From NCBI RefSeq assembly GCF_026342735.1, contig NZ_JAPEMM010000001.1, positions 1,302,001 through 1,366,000 on the forward strand: a stretch of 64,000 bases of DNA, in the 5' to 3' direction. Origin of the DNA: Streptomyces sp. NBC_00193. GTDB lineage: Bacteria > Actinomycetota > Actinomycetes > Streptomycetales > Streptomycetaceae. Below the pieces are notes generated by a model. It did no database searches. It was not told the DNA's origin and saw only the letters and a list, made by a program, of their open reading frames with translations. The first letter of the stretch is position 1. Every line of letters begins with the position of its first letter. A program made the translations under genes and the position numbers. Shown here piece after piece: positions 37,246-47,300 of the stretch.

Positions 37246-38649
37246 GTGAGCGACACCCCATTCGGATTCGGCCTTCCGCCCGAGGAGCCGGACAACGGCG
37301 ACGAGGGCAAGAAGAAGGGCAACCAGGGCGGTCAGAGCGGCCCGACTCCGTTCGGGTTCGGCACGGGCCTGCCCGGCGGTTCCGGCGCGCCGGGCGACGC
37401 CGACAACCCCTTCGCGGCCATGTTCGGTTCCATGAACCCGAACGACCTCGGCGCCGCCTTCCAGCAGATCGGCCAGATGCTGAGCTACGAGGGCGGTCCG
37501 GTCAACTGGGACATGGCCAAGGACATCGCCCGCCAGACCGTGGCCCAGGGCACCCCGGACGGGGTCAAGGACGCCAGTGTGGGCCTCGCCGAGAAGTCGG
37601 CGGTCGAGGAGGCCGTGCGCCTCGCCGACCACTGGCTCGACGGGGTCACCTCGCTGCCGTCGGGTGCCGCCACGGCCGTGGCGTGGAGCCGCGCCGAATG
37701 GGTCGAGGCGACCCTGCCGGTGTGGAAGGAGCTCGTGGACCCGGTCGCCGAGCGCGTCGGCGCGGCCATGGGCGGCGTCCTTCCCGAGGAGATGCAGGCC
37801 ATGGCGGGCCCGCTGCTCGGCATGATGCGCTCCATGGGCGGGGCCATGTTCGGCCAGCAGATCGGCCAGGCCGTGGGCACCCTCGCGGGCGAGGTCGTGG
37901 GCTCGACCGACGTCGGGCTCCCGCTGGGCCCGGCCGGCAAGGCCGCCCTGCTGCCGCTGAACATCGAGAGCTTCGGCAAGGACCTGGGCGTCTCCTCGGA
38001 CGAGGTCCGGCTGTACCTGGCGCTGCGCGAGGCCGCCCATGCGCGGCTCTTCGCGCACGTGCCGTGGCTGCGCTCGCACCTCTTCGGCGCGGTCGAGGGG
38101 TACGCGCGGGGCATCAAGGTCGACACCTCGAAGCTGGAGGACGTGGTCGGCCAGCTCGACCCGACCAACCCGGAGCAGCTGCAGGAAGCCCTCCAGGGCG
38201 GCATGTTCCAGCCGCAGGACACCCCCGAGCAGAAGGCCGCGCTGGCCCGTCTGGAGACGGCGCTCGCGCTGGTCGAGGGCTGGGTGGACGCGGTCGTGCA
38301 CGAGGCCGCCAAGCCCCGGCTGACCTCGGCGGACGCCATGCGCGAGACCATGCGCCGGCGGCGCGCCTCGGGTGGCCCGGCGGAGCAGACCTTCGCGACG
38401 CTGATCGGGCTGGAGCTGCGGCCGCGCCGGCTGCGCGACGCCTCGCGGCTGTGGGCCTCGCTCACCGACGCGCGCGGCGTGGACGGGCGCGACGGGCTCT
38501 GGGAGCACCCGGACATGCTGCCGACCGCTTCCGACCTGGACGACCCGGACGGGTTCGTGCACCGCGAGCAGCTGGACTTCTCCGAGATCGACAAGATGCT
38601 GGGCGAGGCCGCCCAGAAGCGCGAGCAGGACGGCGACGACACCAAGTGA
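37246..38649 (+). CDS. DUF metalloprotease-like protein (F420-associated hydrolase family)
   Basis: A 467-residue soluble protein of the actinobacterial family usually named zinc-dependent metalloprotease or putative hydrolase. The N-terminus is Gly/Pro-rich (FGFGLPPEEPDNGDEGKKKG). The core contains MGGAMFGQQIGQAVGTLAGE and the motif LREAAHARLFAHVPWL near residue 265. In that motif the usual HExxH reads R-E-A-A-H, so the first metal ligand is Arg. The GTG at 37246 is chosen from the conserved start VSDTPFGFG. The stop overlaps the NUDIX gene start (GTGA), implying an operon. Confidence 0.82.
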   Translation: MSDTPFGFGLPPEEPDNGDEGKKKGNQGGQSGPTPFGFGTGLPGGSGAPGDADNPFAAMFGSMNPNDLGAAFQQIGQMLSYEGGPVNWDMAKDIARQTVAQGTPDGVKDASVGLAEKSAVEEAVRLADHWLDGVTSLPSGAATAVAWSRAEWVEATLPVWKELVDPVAERVGAAMGGVLPEEMQAMAGPLLGMMRSMGGAMFGQQIGQAVGTLAGEVVGSTDVGLPLGPAGKAALLPLNIESFGKDLGVSSDEVRLYLALREAAHARLFAHVPWLRSHLFGAVEGYARGIKVDTSKLEDVVGQLDPTNPEQLQEALQGGMFQPQDTPEQKAALARLETALALVEGWVDAVVHEAAKPRLTSADAMRETMRRRRASGGPAEQTFATLIGLELRPRRLRDASRLWASLTDARGVDGRDGLWEHPDMLPTASDLDDPDGFVHREQLDFSEIDKMLGEAAQKREQDGDDTK

Positions 38650-39170
38650 GCCTGCACGAAGACGCCGTCCTGGTCCTCAAGGGCTACGAGGGCCAGCCGG
38701 AACTGCGCGACGTCTACCTGGAGCACCTCGCGGCCCATCCCGACGGGGTCTACAAGCCCTGCCAGGCGGGCCACGTCACCGGCAGTGCGCTGGTGATCGA
38801 CCCGGAGCGCGAGCGCGTCCTGCTGACCCTGCACAAGAAGCTGGGCATGTGGCTCCAGATGGGCGGGCACTGCGAGCCGGGTGATGCCACCCTCGCCGAC
38901 GCCGCCCTGCGCGAGGCCCGCGAGGAGTCCGGCATCGACGCCGGGCTGACGCTGCTGCCCGGCGGTCCGGTGCGCCTGGACCGGCACCCGATCCCGGCTC
39001 CGTGCAACTGGCACCTGGACGTGCAGTACGCGGTGCTGGCGCCCTCGGGGGCGGTCGAAGCGATCAGCGACGAGTCGCTGGACCTGCGCTGGTTCTCGTA
39101 CGCCGAGGTGGCGGAGGTGGCCGACACCTCGGTGGTGCGGCTGCTGGAGGCGACCCTCGCGCGCCTCTGA
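38646..39170 (+). CDS. NUDIX hydrolase
   Basis: A 174-residue hydrolase of nucleoside-diphosphate-linked compounds. The NUDIX box is complete: GGHCEPGDATLADAALREAR, then EESGI (G-x5-E-x7-REUxEExGU). The GTG start overlaps the preceding stop by four bases. The substrate cannot be predicted. Confidence 0.9.
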   Translation: MSLHEDAVLVLKGYEGQPELRDVYLEHLAAHPDGVYKPCQAGHVTGSALVIDPERERVLLTLHKKLGMWLQMGGHCEPGDATLADAALREAREESGIDAGLTLLPGGPVRLDRHPIPAPCNWHLDVQYAVLAPSGAVEAISDESLDLRWFSYAEVAEVADTSVVRLLEATLARL

Positions 39171-39184
39171 CCGCGCTGGATGCG

Positions 39185-39220
39185 CGAAGGGGGCGGGCCG
39201 CATCGGGCCCGCCCCCTTCG
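39185..39220. terminator. Bidirectional terminator, NUDIX / AIM24 cluster
   Basis: A 15-bp perfect stem (39185-39199 with 39206-39220) has arms starting CGAA and ending TTCG. It lies between convergent genes. Confidence 0.85.
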
Positions 39221-39234
39221 TGTGCGCCGGACGG

Positions 39235-39990
39235 CTAGTTCCAGGCGTTGTTCTGGTTCTGCGCGTGGGCGCCGTGCTGGCCCATGCCGAACTGCGCGGC
39301 CGCGCCCTGCCCGATCTGGGCGTTCTGCGGCGGGAGCGCCTCGCTGGGCTGGACCAGGGCGAAGCCGGTGCCGAGGAAGCTCAGCTCCCAGCCCTCGCCG
39401 GTGTTGCCGCGCCGCCGCCAGACGCCGGTGGAGTGCGTCTGGGCCTGCATCTGCACGCGCAGCGAGGTGGACCAGGCGACGATGGCGTCCGCGTCGGCGT
39501 TGACGTACTTGTCTGGCGTGACCTGCATCATCAGCGGCTGCCCGGAGGTCATCAGCGCGACCTTGCCGCGGCCGGTGATGTTGAGCTGGTACTTGCCGGA
39601 GCCGGAGATCCCGTACTGGCTGTCCACCGCGATGGCCTCGGTGTGCAGGGTCGAGTCCAGGGCCAGCACGTAGCTGCTGTCGACCGTGAGGCCGTCCTGG
39701 TCCACGTCCACGACGTGGACGTACTGCGCCAGGTTGGCCAGGTAGACCGTGCCCTGTCCGGAGCAGCGCATCAGGTCGAGGCCCTCACCGGTGCGGGCGC
39801 GGGCATTGCGCTGGGTGGTGCTCTGGTACTCGCCGTCGAAGTCGATGATCCCCTGGTAGGCGACCATCGCGCCCTTGCGGGCGAGCACGTCGTCGGAGCC
39901 GCTCAGCGAGACCCGCAGCAGCTGCGGGTTCTGGACGGCGTACCGCTCCTGGGTCTGCGCCTCGGCGTGGGCGAAAAGTGAGCTCTGCAT
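39235..39990 (-). CDS. AIM24-family protein (third in cluster)
   Basis: A 251-residue beta-rich protein of the AIM24/TRAP-like fold (VLARKGAMVAYQGIIDF, MRCSGQGTVYLANLAQYVHV, ITGRGKVALMTSGQPLMMQV, then LSFLGTGFALVQPSEALPP). The C-terminal tail is Gln/Asn/His/Ala-rich. The function in bacteria is unknown; the eukaryotic namesake is a mitochondrial inner-membrane protein. It begins 17 bases after the second AIM24 gene and is probably in one operon with it. Confidence 0.85.
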   Translation of the reverse strand: MQSSLFAHAEAQTQERYAVQNPQLLRVSLSGSDDVLARKGAMVAYQGIIDFDGEYQSTTQRNARARTGEGLDLMRCSGQGTVYLANLAQYVHVVDVDQDGLTVDSSYVLALDSTLHTEAIAVDSQYGISGSGKYQLNITGRGKVALMTSGQPLMMQVTPDKYVNADADAIVAWSTSLRVQMQAQTHSTGVWRRRGNTGEGWELSFLGTGFALVQPSEALPPQNAQIGQGAAAQFGMGQHGAHAQNQNNAWN

Positions 39991-40007
39991 GGTGTGTCTT
40001 CTCCCCC

Positions 40008-40706
40008 TCAGCCCCGGGCCCGGAGCCGGTCGGTGCTGTCCTCGCTGGGCTGTACGACGACGATGCCCTGGCCGGAGAAGGCCATCTGGTAGGCCTCCCC
40101 GCTGCCCCGGCCGATCATCGACGAGGCCTTGAAGCTGCGCTTGCCCTTGACCTTGAGGTTCGGGGACCAGGCGACGAGCGCGTCGGGGTCGACGTACGTC
40201 TCGTCCTCGCCGCGGCCGCAGTCGACCACGATCGGCGTGCCGCGCGAGGTGATCGCGACCCAGCCGGTGCCGGCGACCGACACGTTGAACAGGCCCTGGC
40301 CGGCGAACTTGGCCATGCCCTTGACCCGCTCGACACCCCACTGGAGGTGCGCGTCGAAGGCGAGCAGGTTGGTGCCGTTGACGGAGAGCGAGTCGTTGTT
40401 GAGGTTGATCACGACGACGTCCGCGCCGTAGTCGGCGAGGTAGAGCAGGCCGTCGCCGGAAGCCTTCATCAGCGGGGCGCCTTCGCCGGTGAGCCACTGC
40501 GAGGCCATCTGGCGGACGGCCGGCGGGTTGGGCTCGTACTGCACGAAGCCTTCGTAGGCGACCATCGATCCGGTGCGCGCGAAGAGGTCCTGGCCGCTCT
40601 GCATGGCGACCTTGAGCATCGCGCGGCCGTGGTTCTCCATGCGGGCCGTGACGGGGGTCGGGGCGTAGCCCGCGAGCTGCTGGTTCATTGCGTTCATGGC
40701 ATTCAT
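40008..40706 (-). CDS. AIM24-family protein (second in cluster)
   Basis: A 232-residue AIM24 protein with the same core (FARTGSMVAYEGFVQYEPNP, VDCGRGEDETYVDPDALVAW, FSGQGIVVVQPSE). The start MNAMNAMNQQ at 40706 is preferred because GAGGGAGC lies eight bases upstream; two nearby in-frame ATGs are alternatives. Eleven bases separate it from the TerD-AIM24 gene. It retains the pattern RRRGN-less short tail, unlike the third member. Confidence 0.85.
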   Translation of the reverse strand: MNAMNAMNQQLAGYAPTPVTARMENHGRAMLKVAMQSGQDLFARTGSMVAYEGFVQYEPNPPAVRQMASQWLTGEGAPLMKASGDGLLYLADYGADVVVINLNNDSLSVNGTNLLAFDAHLQWGVERVKGMAKFAGQGLFNVSVAGTGWVAITSRGTPIVVDCGRGEDETYVDPDALVAWSPNLKVKGKRSFKASSMIGRGSGEAYQMAFSGQGIVVVQPSEDSTDRLRARG

Positions 40707-40717
40707 GTGGGGCTCCC

Positions 40718-42361
40718 TCAGACCTCGTACGGCTGGACGACGATGAAGTTGCCGGGAGCGCCGCGGAACTGGAGGTTCACGGTCTCCCCGCTGTGACCGG
40801 GGTAGGCGTTGCGGCGCAGCCGGACCTGGCTGGAAATGATCACCTGGGCGGCCGAGGACCACGCGACGATGGCGTTGCTGTCCGCGAAGGTGGTCGGGGT
40901 GACGGGCAGGACGACGGGCACGCCGTGCGTCTTGACGATCACCGTGCCGGTGCCCTGGAACTGCATGGTGAACAGGGCGCCGCCCGGGATGCCGTGGCCC
41001 TCGATGCGGCGGATCTCGTGCTGGAGCGACTCGTCGAAGGCGAGGACGTTCTCGGCGGAGACGCAGATGCCGTCGCCCTGGAGCTCGATGGCGTGCAGGT
41101 GGGCGCCGTTCTCCGCGAGGAAGATCTGCCCGCGGCCGGAACAGCGCATCAGCTGCATCTCCTGGCCGGTGGCGTTGCCGACGACGCGGCCGGCGAAGCC
41201 CGCGCCCTTGTAGCTGAAGTCGACCTTGCCCTGGTAGAGCACCATGCTGCCCTGGCGGGCGAGGACGGCCTGGCCGCCCATGGCCAGGTCGACGCGCATG
41301 AGCTGCTGGTTCTGCGGGGTCCAGCGGGCGCCGGTGGGGGCTTCCTTGTACGGCTGGAGGGCGGCGGCGAGTCCGGCGCCGGCGGCGGGCACCGCCTGCG
41401 GGGGCTGGCCGTACCCCTGGGGCTGCTGGCCGAAGCCGGGCGGCTGCTGGCCGTACGGGGGCTGCTGCTGGCCGGGGACCTGGCCGTACGAGGGCTGCGG
41501 CTGCTGCCCGTACGGCGCGGGGGCCGGGGCGGGCGGCGGAACCTGCCCGTAGGGCGCGGGGGCGGCCGGGGCCAGGGGGGCGCCCATCGGTGCGGCCATG
41601 GTGGGGGCCGCGTGGACGGGCTGCTGGTACGGCGCGGGGGCCGGGGCCTGTGCCGGGGCGGGGGCCTGGGCGGGCGCCGGGGCCTGGGGCGGCGCGCCGA
41701 AGGAGGGCGCCGGGGCCGGGGGCTGCGCCTGGACGGGAGCGCCGAAGGAGGGCGCCGGAGCGGCGGCCTGCGGGGGCGGGGCGAAGCCGGGCGCACCGGC
41801 CGGAGCCTGCGCCTGCGGCGCGGGCTGCTCCTCCTCGGCGACCTCGCCGCCGAAGTTCTGGAGCAGCGCGGCGAGTCCGCCGTCGAAGCCCTGGCCGACG
41901 GCGGCGAAGCGCCATACGTCCTTGAGGTAGAAGTCGCCGATCATCAGCGCGCGCTCGGTGCTGAACTCCGAGCCCGAGAAGGAGTACCGGACGACCTCCT
42001 CGCCGCCCGCCACGACGCGGATGTAGCCGGGGCCGATCTGCGACATCTGCCCGGCGCCGTCGATCGAGGCGGCGAAGGAGAGCTTGTGGATGTTGGCCGG
42101 AATGCGGTCCAGGGTCACCCGGAAGGATTCCGTGTCGCCGGCCTGCGCGCCGAGCTGCTGGATGGACTCCTCCGGCGACTTCGGCTGGTTGAAGAAGACG
42201 AAGTAGCGGTCGTCCGAAAGCTGTTCGTTGGCGTCGAGGCCGAAGCAGCTGATGTCGATGGCGAGCCCGGGCCCGGCGATCTGGACACCCACGTAGAGGT
42301 CCGTGCCCGCCGTCAGATCACTGATTTTGGCCTTGTGACCGCGTTGGAATTCCCTGGCCAT
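40718..42361 (-). CDS. TerD-AIM24 fusion protein
   Basis: A 547-residue fusion. Residues 1-185 are a TerD domain (DLYVGVQIAGPGLAIDISCF, GLDANEQLSDDRYFVFFNQP, RYSFSGSEFSTERALMIGDF), a calcium-binding stress domain linked to tellurite and oxidative resistance. Residues ~190-330 are a Pro/Ala/Gln/Gly-rich linker. The remainder is an AIM24 domain (AVLARQGSMVLYQGKVDFSY, MRCSGRGQIFLAENGAHLHA). ATG 42361 (MAREFQRGHKAKISD) is the normal TerD start. It leads a three-gene unit with two free-standing AIM24 proteins. Confidence 0.9.
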   Translation of the reverse strand: MAREFQRGHKAKISDLTAGTDLYVGVQIAGPGLAIDISCFGLDANEQLSDDRYFVFFNQPKSPEESIQQLGAQAGDTESFRVTLDRIPANIHKLSFAASIDGAGQMSQIGPGYIRVVAGGEEVVRYSFSGSEFSTERALMIGDFYLKDVWRFAAVGQGFDGGLAALLQNFGGEVAEEEQPAPQAQAPAGAPGFAPPPQAAAPAPSFGAPVQAQPPAPAPSFGAPPQAPAPAQAPAPAQAPAPAPYQQPVHAAPTMAAPMGAPLAPAAPAPYGQVPPPAPAPAPYGQQPQPSYGQVPGQQQPPYGQQPPGFGQQPQGYGQPPQAVPAAGAGLAAALQPYKEAPTGARWTPQNQQLMRVDLAMGGQAVLARQGSMVLYQGKVDFSYKGAGFAGRVVGNATGQEMQLMRCSGRGQIFLAENGAHLHAIELQGDGICVSAENVLAFDESLQHEIRRIEGHGIPGGALFTMQFQGTGTVIVKTHGVPVVLPVTPTTFADSNAIVAWSSAAQVIISSQVRLRRNAYPGHSGETVNLQFRGAPGNFIVVQPYEV

Positions 42362-42500
42362 ACGTAAGACCGTCCCCCATCCCGACTGTGAATGCGTGCC
42401 GCTCAGGCTAACGCCAACCTCGGACATCCGGCCAAGTCGGTACCGACCCGGTACATATCACGAGGTGTGACATGGCGGGGTTATAGCGGACAAATGCGGA

Positions 42501-43040
42501 TCATTCCTCGCGGGCGGCGGGGACTTTCGGAAGGCGCTCGGCGGCGACGACCCCTTCGAGGTACCCGCGCGCCCGCTCGGTGCGCGGATACGCCTCCAGC
42601 AGTTCCCAGAAACCGGGGCCGTGCCCGGGCACGAGGAGGTGCGCCAGCTCGTGCAGCAGCACGTAGTCGACGACGTACTCCGGCATGCCCTGGATGCGGT
42701 GCGAGAGCCGGATGCTGCCTTCGGCCGGGGTGCAGGAGCCCCAGCGGGTGTTCTGGTTGGTGACCCAGCGGACCGTGCGGGGGCGGGCCCGGCCGCCGAA
42801 GTACTGCTCGGACAAACGCTCGGCGCGCTCGGCGAGTTCCGCGTCCCCGAAGGTGCGCTTGCTCTCCTGCGCCGCGAGCTTGTCGAGCATGACGCCCACC
42901 CAGCGCTGCTCCTCCGCCTCGGACATCCGGGCAGGGATGAGGACGACCGTACGATCACCCTCGCGGTAGGCGGATACGGTCCTGCGGCGGCGCGCGCTCC
43001 GGCGGACTTCGACGGCGCGCTTCGGTGGATCGGCGGACAC
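42501..43040 (-). CDS. YgjP/SprT-like M48-type metallopeptidase
   Basis: A 179-residue protein with the YgjP/DUF45 pattern: TNQNTRWGSCTPAEGSIRLS followed by the zinc site LLHELAHLLVPGHGPGFWEL (HExxH plus downstream His). Members are metal-dependent hydrolases whose substrate is unclear. The GTG at 43040 (VSADPPKRAVEVRRSARRRR) is the usual family start. No ribosome site precedes it, so the message may be leaderless; a start 35 codons upstream is possible but reads as low-quality sequence. Confidence 0.82.
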   Translation of the reverse strand: MSADPPKRAVEVRRSARRRRTVSAYREGDRTVVLIPARMSEAEEQRWVGVMLDKLAAQESKRTFGDAELAERAERLSEQYFGGRARPRTVRWVTNQNTRWGSCTPAEGSIRLSHRIQGMPEYVVDYVLLHELAHLLVPGHGPGFWELLEAYPRTERARGYLEGVVAAERLPKVPAAREE

Positions 43041-43283
43041 GCCATGACGGTACCCGGTCGCCGCGGCGGAAGTCCCGCCCTCCCGGGGTCGAACACGAAC
43101 CGTTGCGCAGTCGGCGGCACCGGCGCCCCAAGGAACGCTAGCCATTCATTTCATATACCTAATACCCCTCACCTGTGGACAAAATTGAGCAGGTCTTTCC
43201 TCGGACGGGCAATCTTGCGGAAAGCGACGCGGCCTCAGGGAATGCGGCGCGTGAATCGAACCGCGAATCGAGGGAGGACCGCG

Positions 43284-44390
43284 ATGTATCCGAAGGTGAA
43301 GCCGGCGCTGGCACGGGCCTGGCGGGATCTGCAGACGGTGCAATTCGGTGTGACGCCCGCCCACGCGGTGGTGCTCGGGCCGGTGGACACGGCGACGGGC
43401 TCGCTCCTCGACCTGATCGACGGGACGCGGGGCATGGAGCTGCTCCGGTCGGAGGGCAAGACGATGGGGCTCCCGGACGGCCGGGTCGACGAGGTGGTGC
43501 GGAGGCTGGCGGCGGCCGGGCTGCTCGACGACGCCACCGCGGGCGGCCCCCGCGCCCAGGCGGTGCGGGACCGGCCGGAGGCCCTCGAGCGGCTCGGCCC
43601 GGACCTGGGGTCGCTGTCCTTGGTCCGCCCCCGGCCGGGCGGGGACTTGCAGGGTGTCGCCGCCCGGCGGGTGATACGGGTTCAGGTGCGCGGGAGCGGC
43701 AGGGTGGGCGCGGTGATCGCCTCGGTCCTGGCGGGAGCGGGCATCGGCCGGGTCGAGGTGCTCGACGGGGGCCGCACGCAGCCAGCGGACGTGGCGCCCG
43801 GCGGCCTGGGCCCCGGCAGCGTGGGACGGCTGCGCGCCGAGGCCGCGCGGACGGCGGTCCGCGAGGCGGCCCCCGGACGCGGGCCGCGGACCGGGGAGAG
43901 CGAGGGCCCGGAGCCGGGGCTCGCCCTGGTGGTGGTCGCACCCCGCGACGGCCTGCAGTCCTGGGCCCCCGATCCGCAGACGGCTGCCGACTGGGTCGGC
44001 ACCGGCACCCCTCACCTCTACGCGGGGGTCCTGGAGGGCACCGGGCTGGTGGGACCGCTGGTCCTGCCCGGAGCCACCGCGTGCGCCGGCTGCATGGAGC
44101 GCGACCGGATCGATCGGGACCCGGCCTGGCCGCGCATGCTGGTCCAGTGGCGCTCGGCCCACCGCCGGCGCACCGCCGCCGCCTGCGACCTGGGCCTGTC
44201 CACCGCAGTGGCCGGCCTGGCCGCGGCCCACGCCCTGTCCTTCCTCGACGGCGAACTCCCCGCCTCCACCGCCACCCGCTGGGAGGCCGCCCTCCCGTCC
44301 CTCCACTGGGAGTCCACCCCGGTCCACCCCCACCCCGACTGCCCGTGCGAGGCGGCGAAGGTCCCGGCGGGGCAGGGGGTGGGGACATGA
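43284..44390 (+). CDS. E1/ThiF-like protein with TOMM-type N-terminal domain (orphan)
   Basis: A 368-residue protein. The N-terminal ~90 residues (YPKVKPALARAWRDLQTVQF, AVVLGPVDTATGSLLDLIDG) match the winged-helix region at the front of cyclodehydratase C or ocin-ThiF proteins of azole-peptide (TOMM) pathways. An E1-like Rossmann domain follows (VRGSGRVGAVIASVLAGAGI, VEVLDGG) with zinc-type Cys pairs ACAGCME and DCPCEA. The Arg/Asn adenylation residues of true E1 enzymes are not obvious, so it may only bind a peptide. GGGAGGA lies six bases before ATG 43284. No YcaO or precursor gene is nearby. Confidence 0.75.
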   Translation: MYPKVKPALARAWRDLQTVQFGVTPAHAVVLGPVDTATGSLLDLIDGTRGMELLRSEGKTMGLPDGRVDEVVRRLAAAGLLDDATAGGPRAQAVRDRPEALERLGPDLGSLSLVRPRPGGDLQGVAARRVIRVQVRGSGRVGAVIASVLAGAGIGRVEVLDGGRTQPADVAPGGLGPGSVGRLRAEAARTAVREAAPGRGPRTGESEGPEPGLALVVVAPRDGLQSWAPDPQTAADWVGTGTPHLYAGVLEGTGLVGPLVLPGATACAGCMERDRIDRDPAWPRMLVQWRSAHRRRTAAACDLGLSTAVAGLAAAHALSFLDGELPASTATRWEAALPSLHWESTPVHPHPDCPCEAAKVPAGQGVGT

Positions 44391-44395
44391 GGGGG

Positions 44396-47300
44396 CTAGG
44401 CCGTCTCTTCGACGATCCGGCAGAACCGCTCGATGCGGGGCCCGGCCGAGGGGATCACGGGGGCGAGGCTGCGGAGGTTGATGACCAGCGCGCTCAGCTG
44501 CCCGGGGGCCGGAGTTTCCGCGAGAAACTCCGCGAGGCGCTGCTCGGCCTGCTCCCAATGCGGCCACAGGCAGTGGGCGAGCAGGAGGCTGTCTGCTTCG
44601 AGGACGCCGGGGACTTCGGCGTCCGGAGAGCTCCGCAGTTCCACCACGCGCGTCAGGTGGTGGTCACGGTCCGGGTGCCGGAGTGCGGTCTTGACCACGG
44701 CCATCTCGTAGTGCGTCCACGCGTCATCGGGATCGAGCTCGATGGAACGGGCGAGGTCGGCAAGCGCCTCGTCGTAGTGGCTGAGCAGTCGGTGGAGCAG
44801 GCCACGGGCGGTGAGTGTGGAGGCGCTGGCGGGAAGGAGCTCGACCGCACGGTCGTAGTCGGCCAGGGCTTCCCCGTACGCGCCGAGCATGCGGTGGCAG
44901 TCCCCCCTCCGTCTGATGCCCCAGCCCCGCTCATGGCTGGTCTCTTGAAGGCGGTCGTAATCCGCGAGAGCCAACTCGAACCGGCCGAGCCTCACCCACG
45001 TCATCGCGCGCGCGAGGAACGTCAACGGCAGGTCCGGCTCGTGGGCGATGGCGTGCCCGAATTCGTTCAGGGCCTCGTCGTACCGTTCCAGCGACAGGAA
45101 GACCTCGCCGCGGCCTGTGTGGGCCCAGCCAGAGCCCGGATCGAGCTCGACCGCCCTGGTGTAGTCCGCGAGCGCATCCTCGTGCTGCCCCAGTTTGCGG
45201 TGCGCGTCGGCCTTCAAGGTGAGGGTCCAGGCGTCGCCGGGCCTCAGTTGGACCGCCCGCGTGAGGTCGGCCAGGGCCTCTTCGTGCCGCTCCAGCTTCC
45301 GCAGCGCGATCCCGCGGCGGATGAAGACCCAGCCGTCGTCAGGAGAAAGCTCAATGGCCTGCCGGTAATCGTCGAACGCCTCCTCGTGGCGCCCCATCGA
45401 CTCCAGGGTGACCGCTCGCTCGCTCAAGATCGATGCTCTGTCTGCGGGTTGACCGGCGAGCGCCCACGTGAAGTCGGCAAGGGATTCCTCGTAGCGGGCC
45501 ATGGACTGATAGGTGATTCCGCGGCGGCGGAGCACCGTCGGATCTTCCGGGAGGAGCGCGAGCGCGAGGTCGAAGTCGGCGAGGGCCGCCTCGAAGCTGT
45601 CGGCCCAGTGGTGCAGCATCCCCCGGTTGACCAGGCTGGAGACCCGGCTCGGATCGAGCTCGATGGCCCGGGTGTAGTCCGCGATCGCCGCATCGCCGCT
45701 CGATGTGAGCATGTGGGTAAGGGCCCGTCCGAAGTAGGCGCGCTCAGCCTGGGGGTTCACCGTGATGGCATCGGTGTAGTCGGTCAGGGCCTGTGCGTAC
45801 TCCTCGGCGCGGCGGTGGTCCCGGCCGCGCAGGGTCAGAGCCAGGGCCCGGCCTTCGGTGGCGAGCCCGGCTCGGGTCAGGAGCAGCGTCATCGCCGCGT
45901 TGGCCGGGGCCGGCTGGTCCAGGGCCGTGCCGAGGTCCTGGGACCAGCGGGTCAGGGCCGGAGAGTCCGTGTCGCGGGCCGCGGCGGCCAGGGTCGTGGT
46001 CCAGCGGCGGAGGGTGGTGATGCCGTGGTCGTAGGCGTCGACCAGGTCGCGGAGCATGGGCGGGAGGGCGGTTCGGGGGTCCGCGCAGAGGCGGTGGTAG
46101 GCCTCTTGCAGGCGGTGGCCGCGCCAGGTCTCGTCCGACCACCACCCCTCCGACGGGGTCGGGGCCGACTCCAAGCGCTCGCGGCGCCTCCGGAAGGCAT
46201 CGGCCAGCCGGGTGTGGAGCTGCTCCCAGCGGATCGGGGACTGCCTGCGCTGCAGGCGCAGCATCGCACCGCGGACCACCTCGTGGTAGCGGCAGTGGCC
46301 CGAGCGGTCGGTGACGAAGGGCATCGACCGGAGCCAGCCGAAGAGTTCGGCCGCCTCCTCCTCGACGGCCGACCGGTAGACGTCCTCGTCCAGCTCCTGC
46401 GGGAACGCGCAGGCCAGGGCGGCGGCACGGCGGGCGGGGTCGGGCACCCACTTGAGGAACCGCTCGACGGCGGTGCCGCTGGGGTCCCCGATCTCCTCCA
46501 CCTCCTCCACCGTGCCCGGCTGTGTCTCGGCCAGGGTGGAGACCAGGACCGGAAGGCGTCCGGACAGGCGCAGGATCACCTCGACGACCCGCTCGTCGGT
46601 GACTCCCTTTCCGGTGAGGAGGCGGCGTGCCTCGGTCTCGGTGAAGATCTCCAGCGGCCAGTCGGTGACCAGGTCGTGCCAGTCCTCCCAGGTGCGGGCG
46701 GTCAGCTTCGACTGCCCGGCCAGGACGACCAGCACGTTCGCGGGGAACTCCCCGTGGCGTTCGCTGCCGAGCACGTCGCGGAGCCAGGTGTCCAGCATGG
46801 GTCCGGTGCGCTCGTACGTGTCGAAGAACAGCACGATCCACGGGTGCTTGCGGGCCACCTCGGCGAGCTCTTCGAGGAACACCGGGGTCAGCGCGTCCAG
46901 CGGGGAGAGGACCAGCTCGACGTCGCCGTGGTTGCGCAGGCGGCTGCTGAGGAGGGCCTTGACCCGGTCGGCGCCGGCGGCGACCTGGTTCGGGTCCACG
47001 GCTCCGGTGAAGGCGCCGACTCCCGGGATCATCCCGAGTCCGACCAGGCCCAGCTGCGAGGCGACCACGCTGGACGGGGACGGCGGCGGGGCGCCTCCCG
47101 CCGCCGGGTCGGTCCCCGCCACGGCCGCGAGGGCTCCCGCGTCGGCCTCGTGCCGGCGCTGGCGGTAGGTGGCCAGCAGCTTGTCGAAGCCCTTCAGCAC
47201 CAGGCCCTGCTGGGCGAACTGGGCGCTGATGACTTCCATGGTCTCGACGACGTCCGCGACCGACTCGTCCGCGTACGCGGTGACCGCCGCGCCCTCGCGG

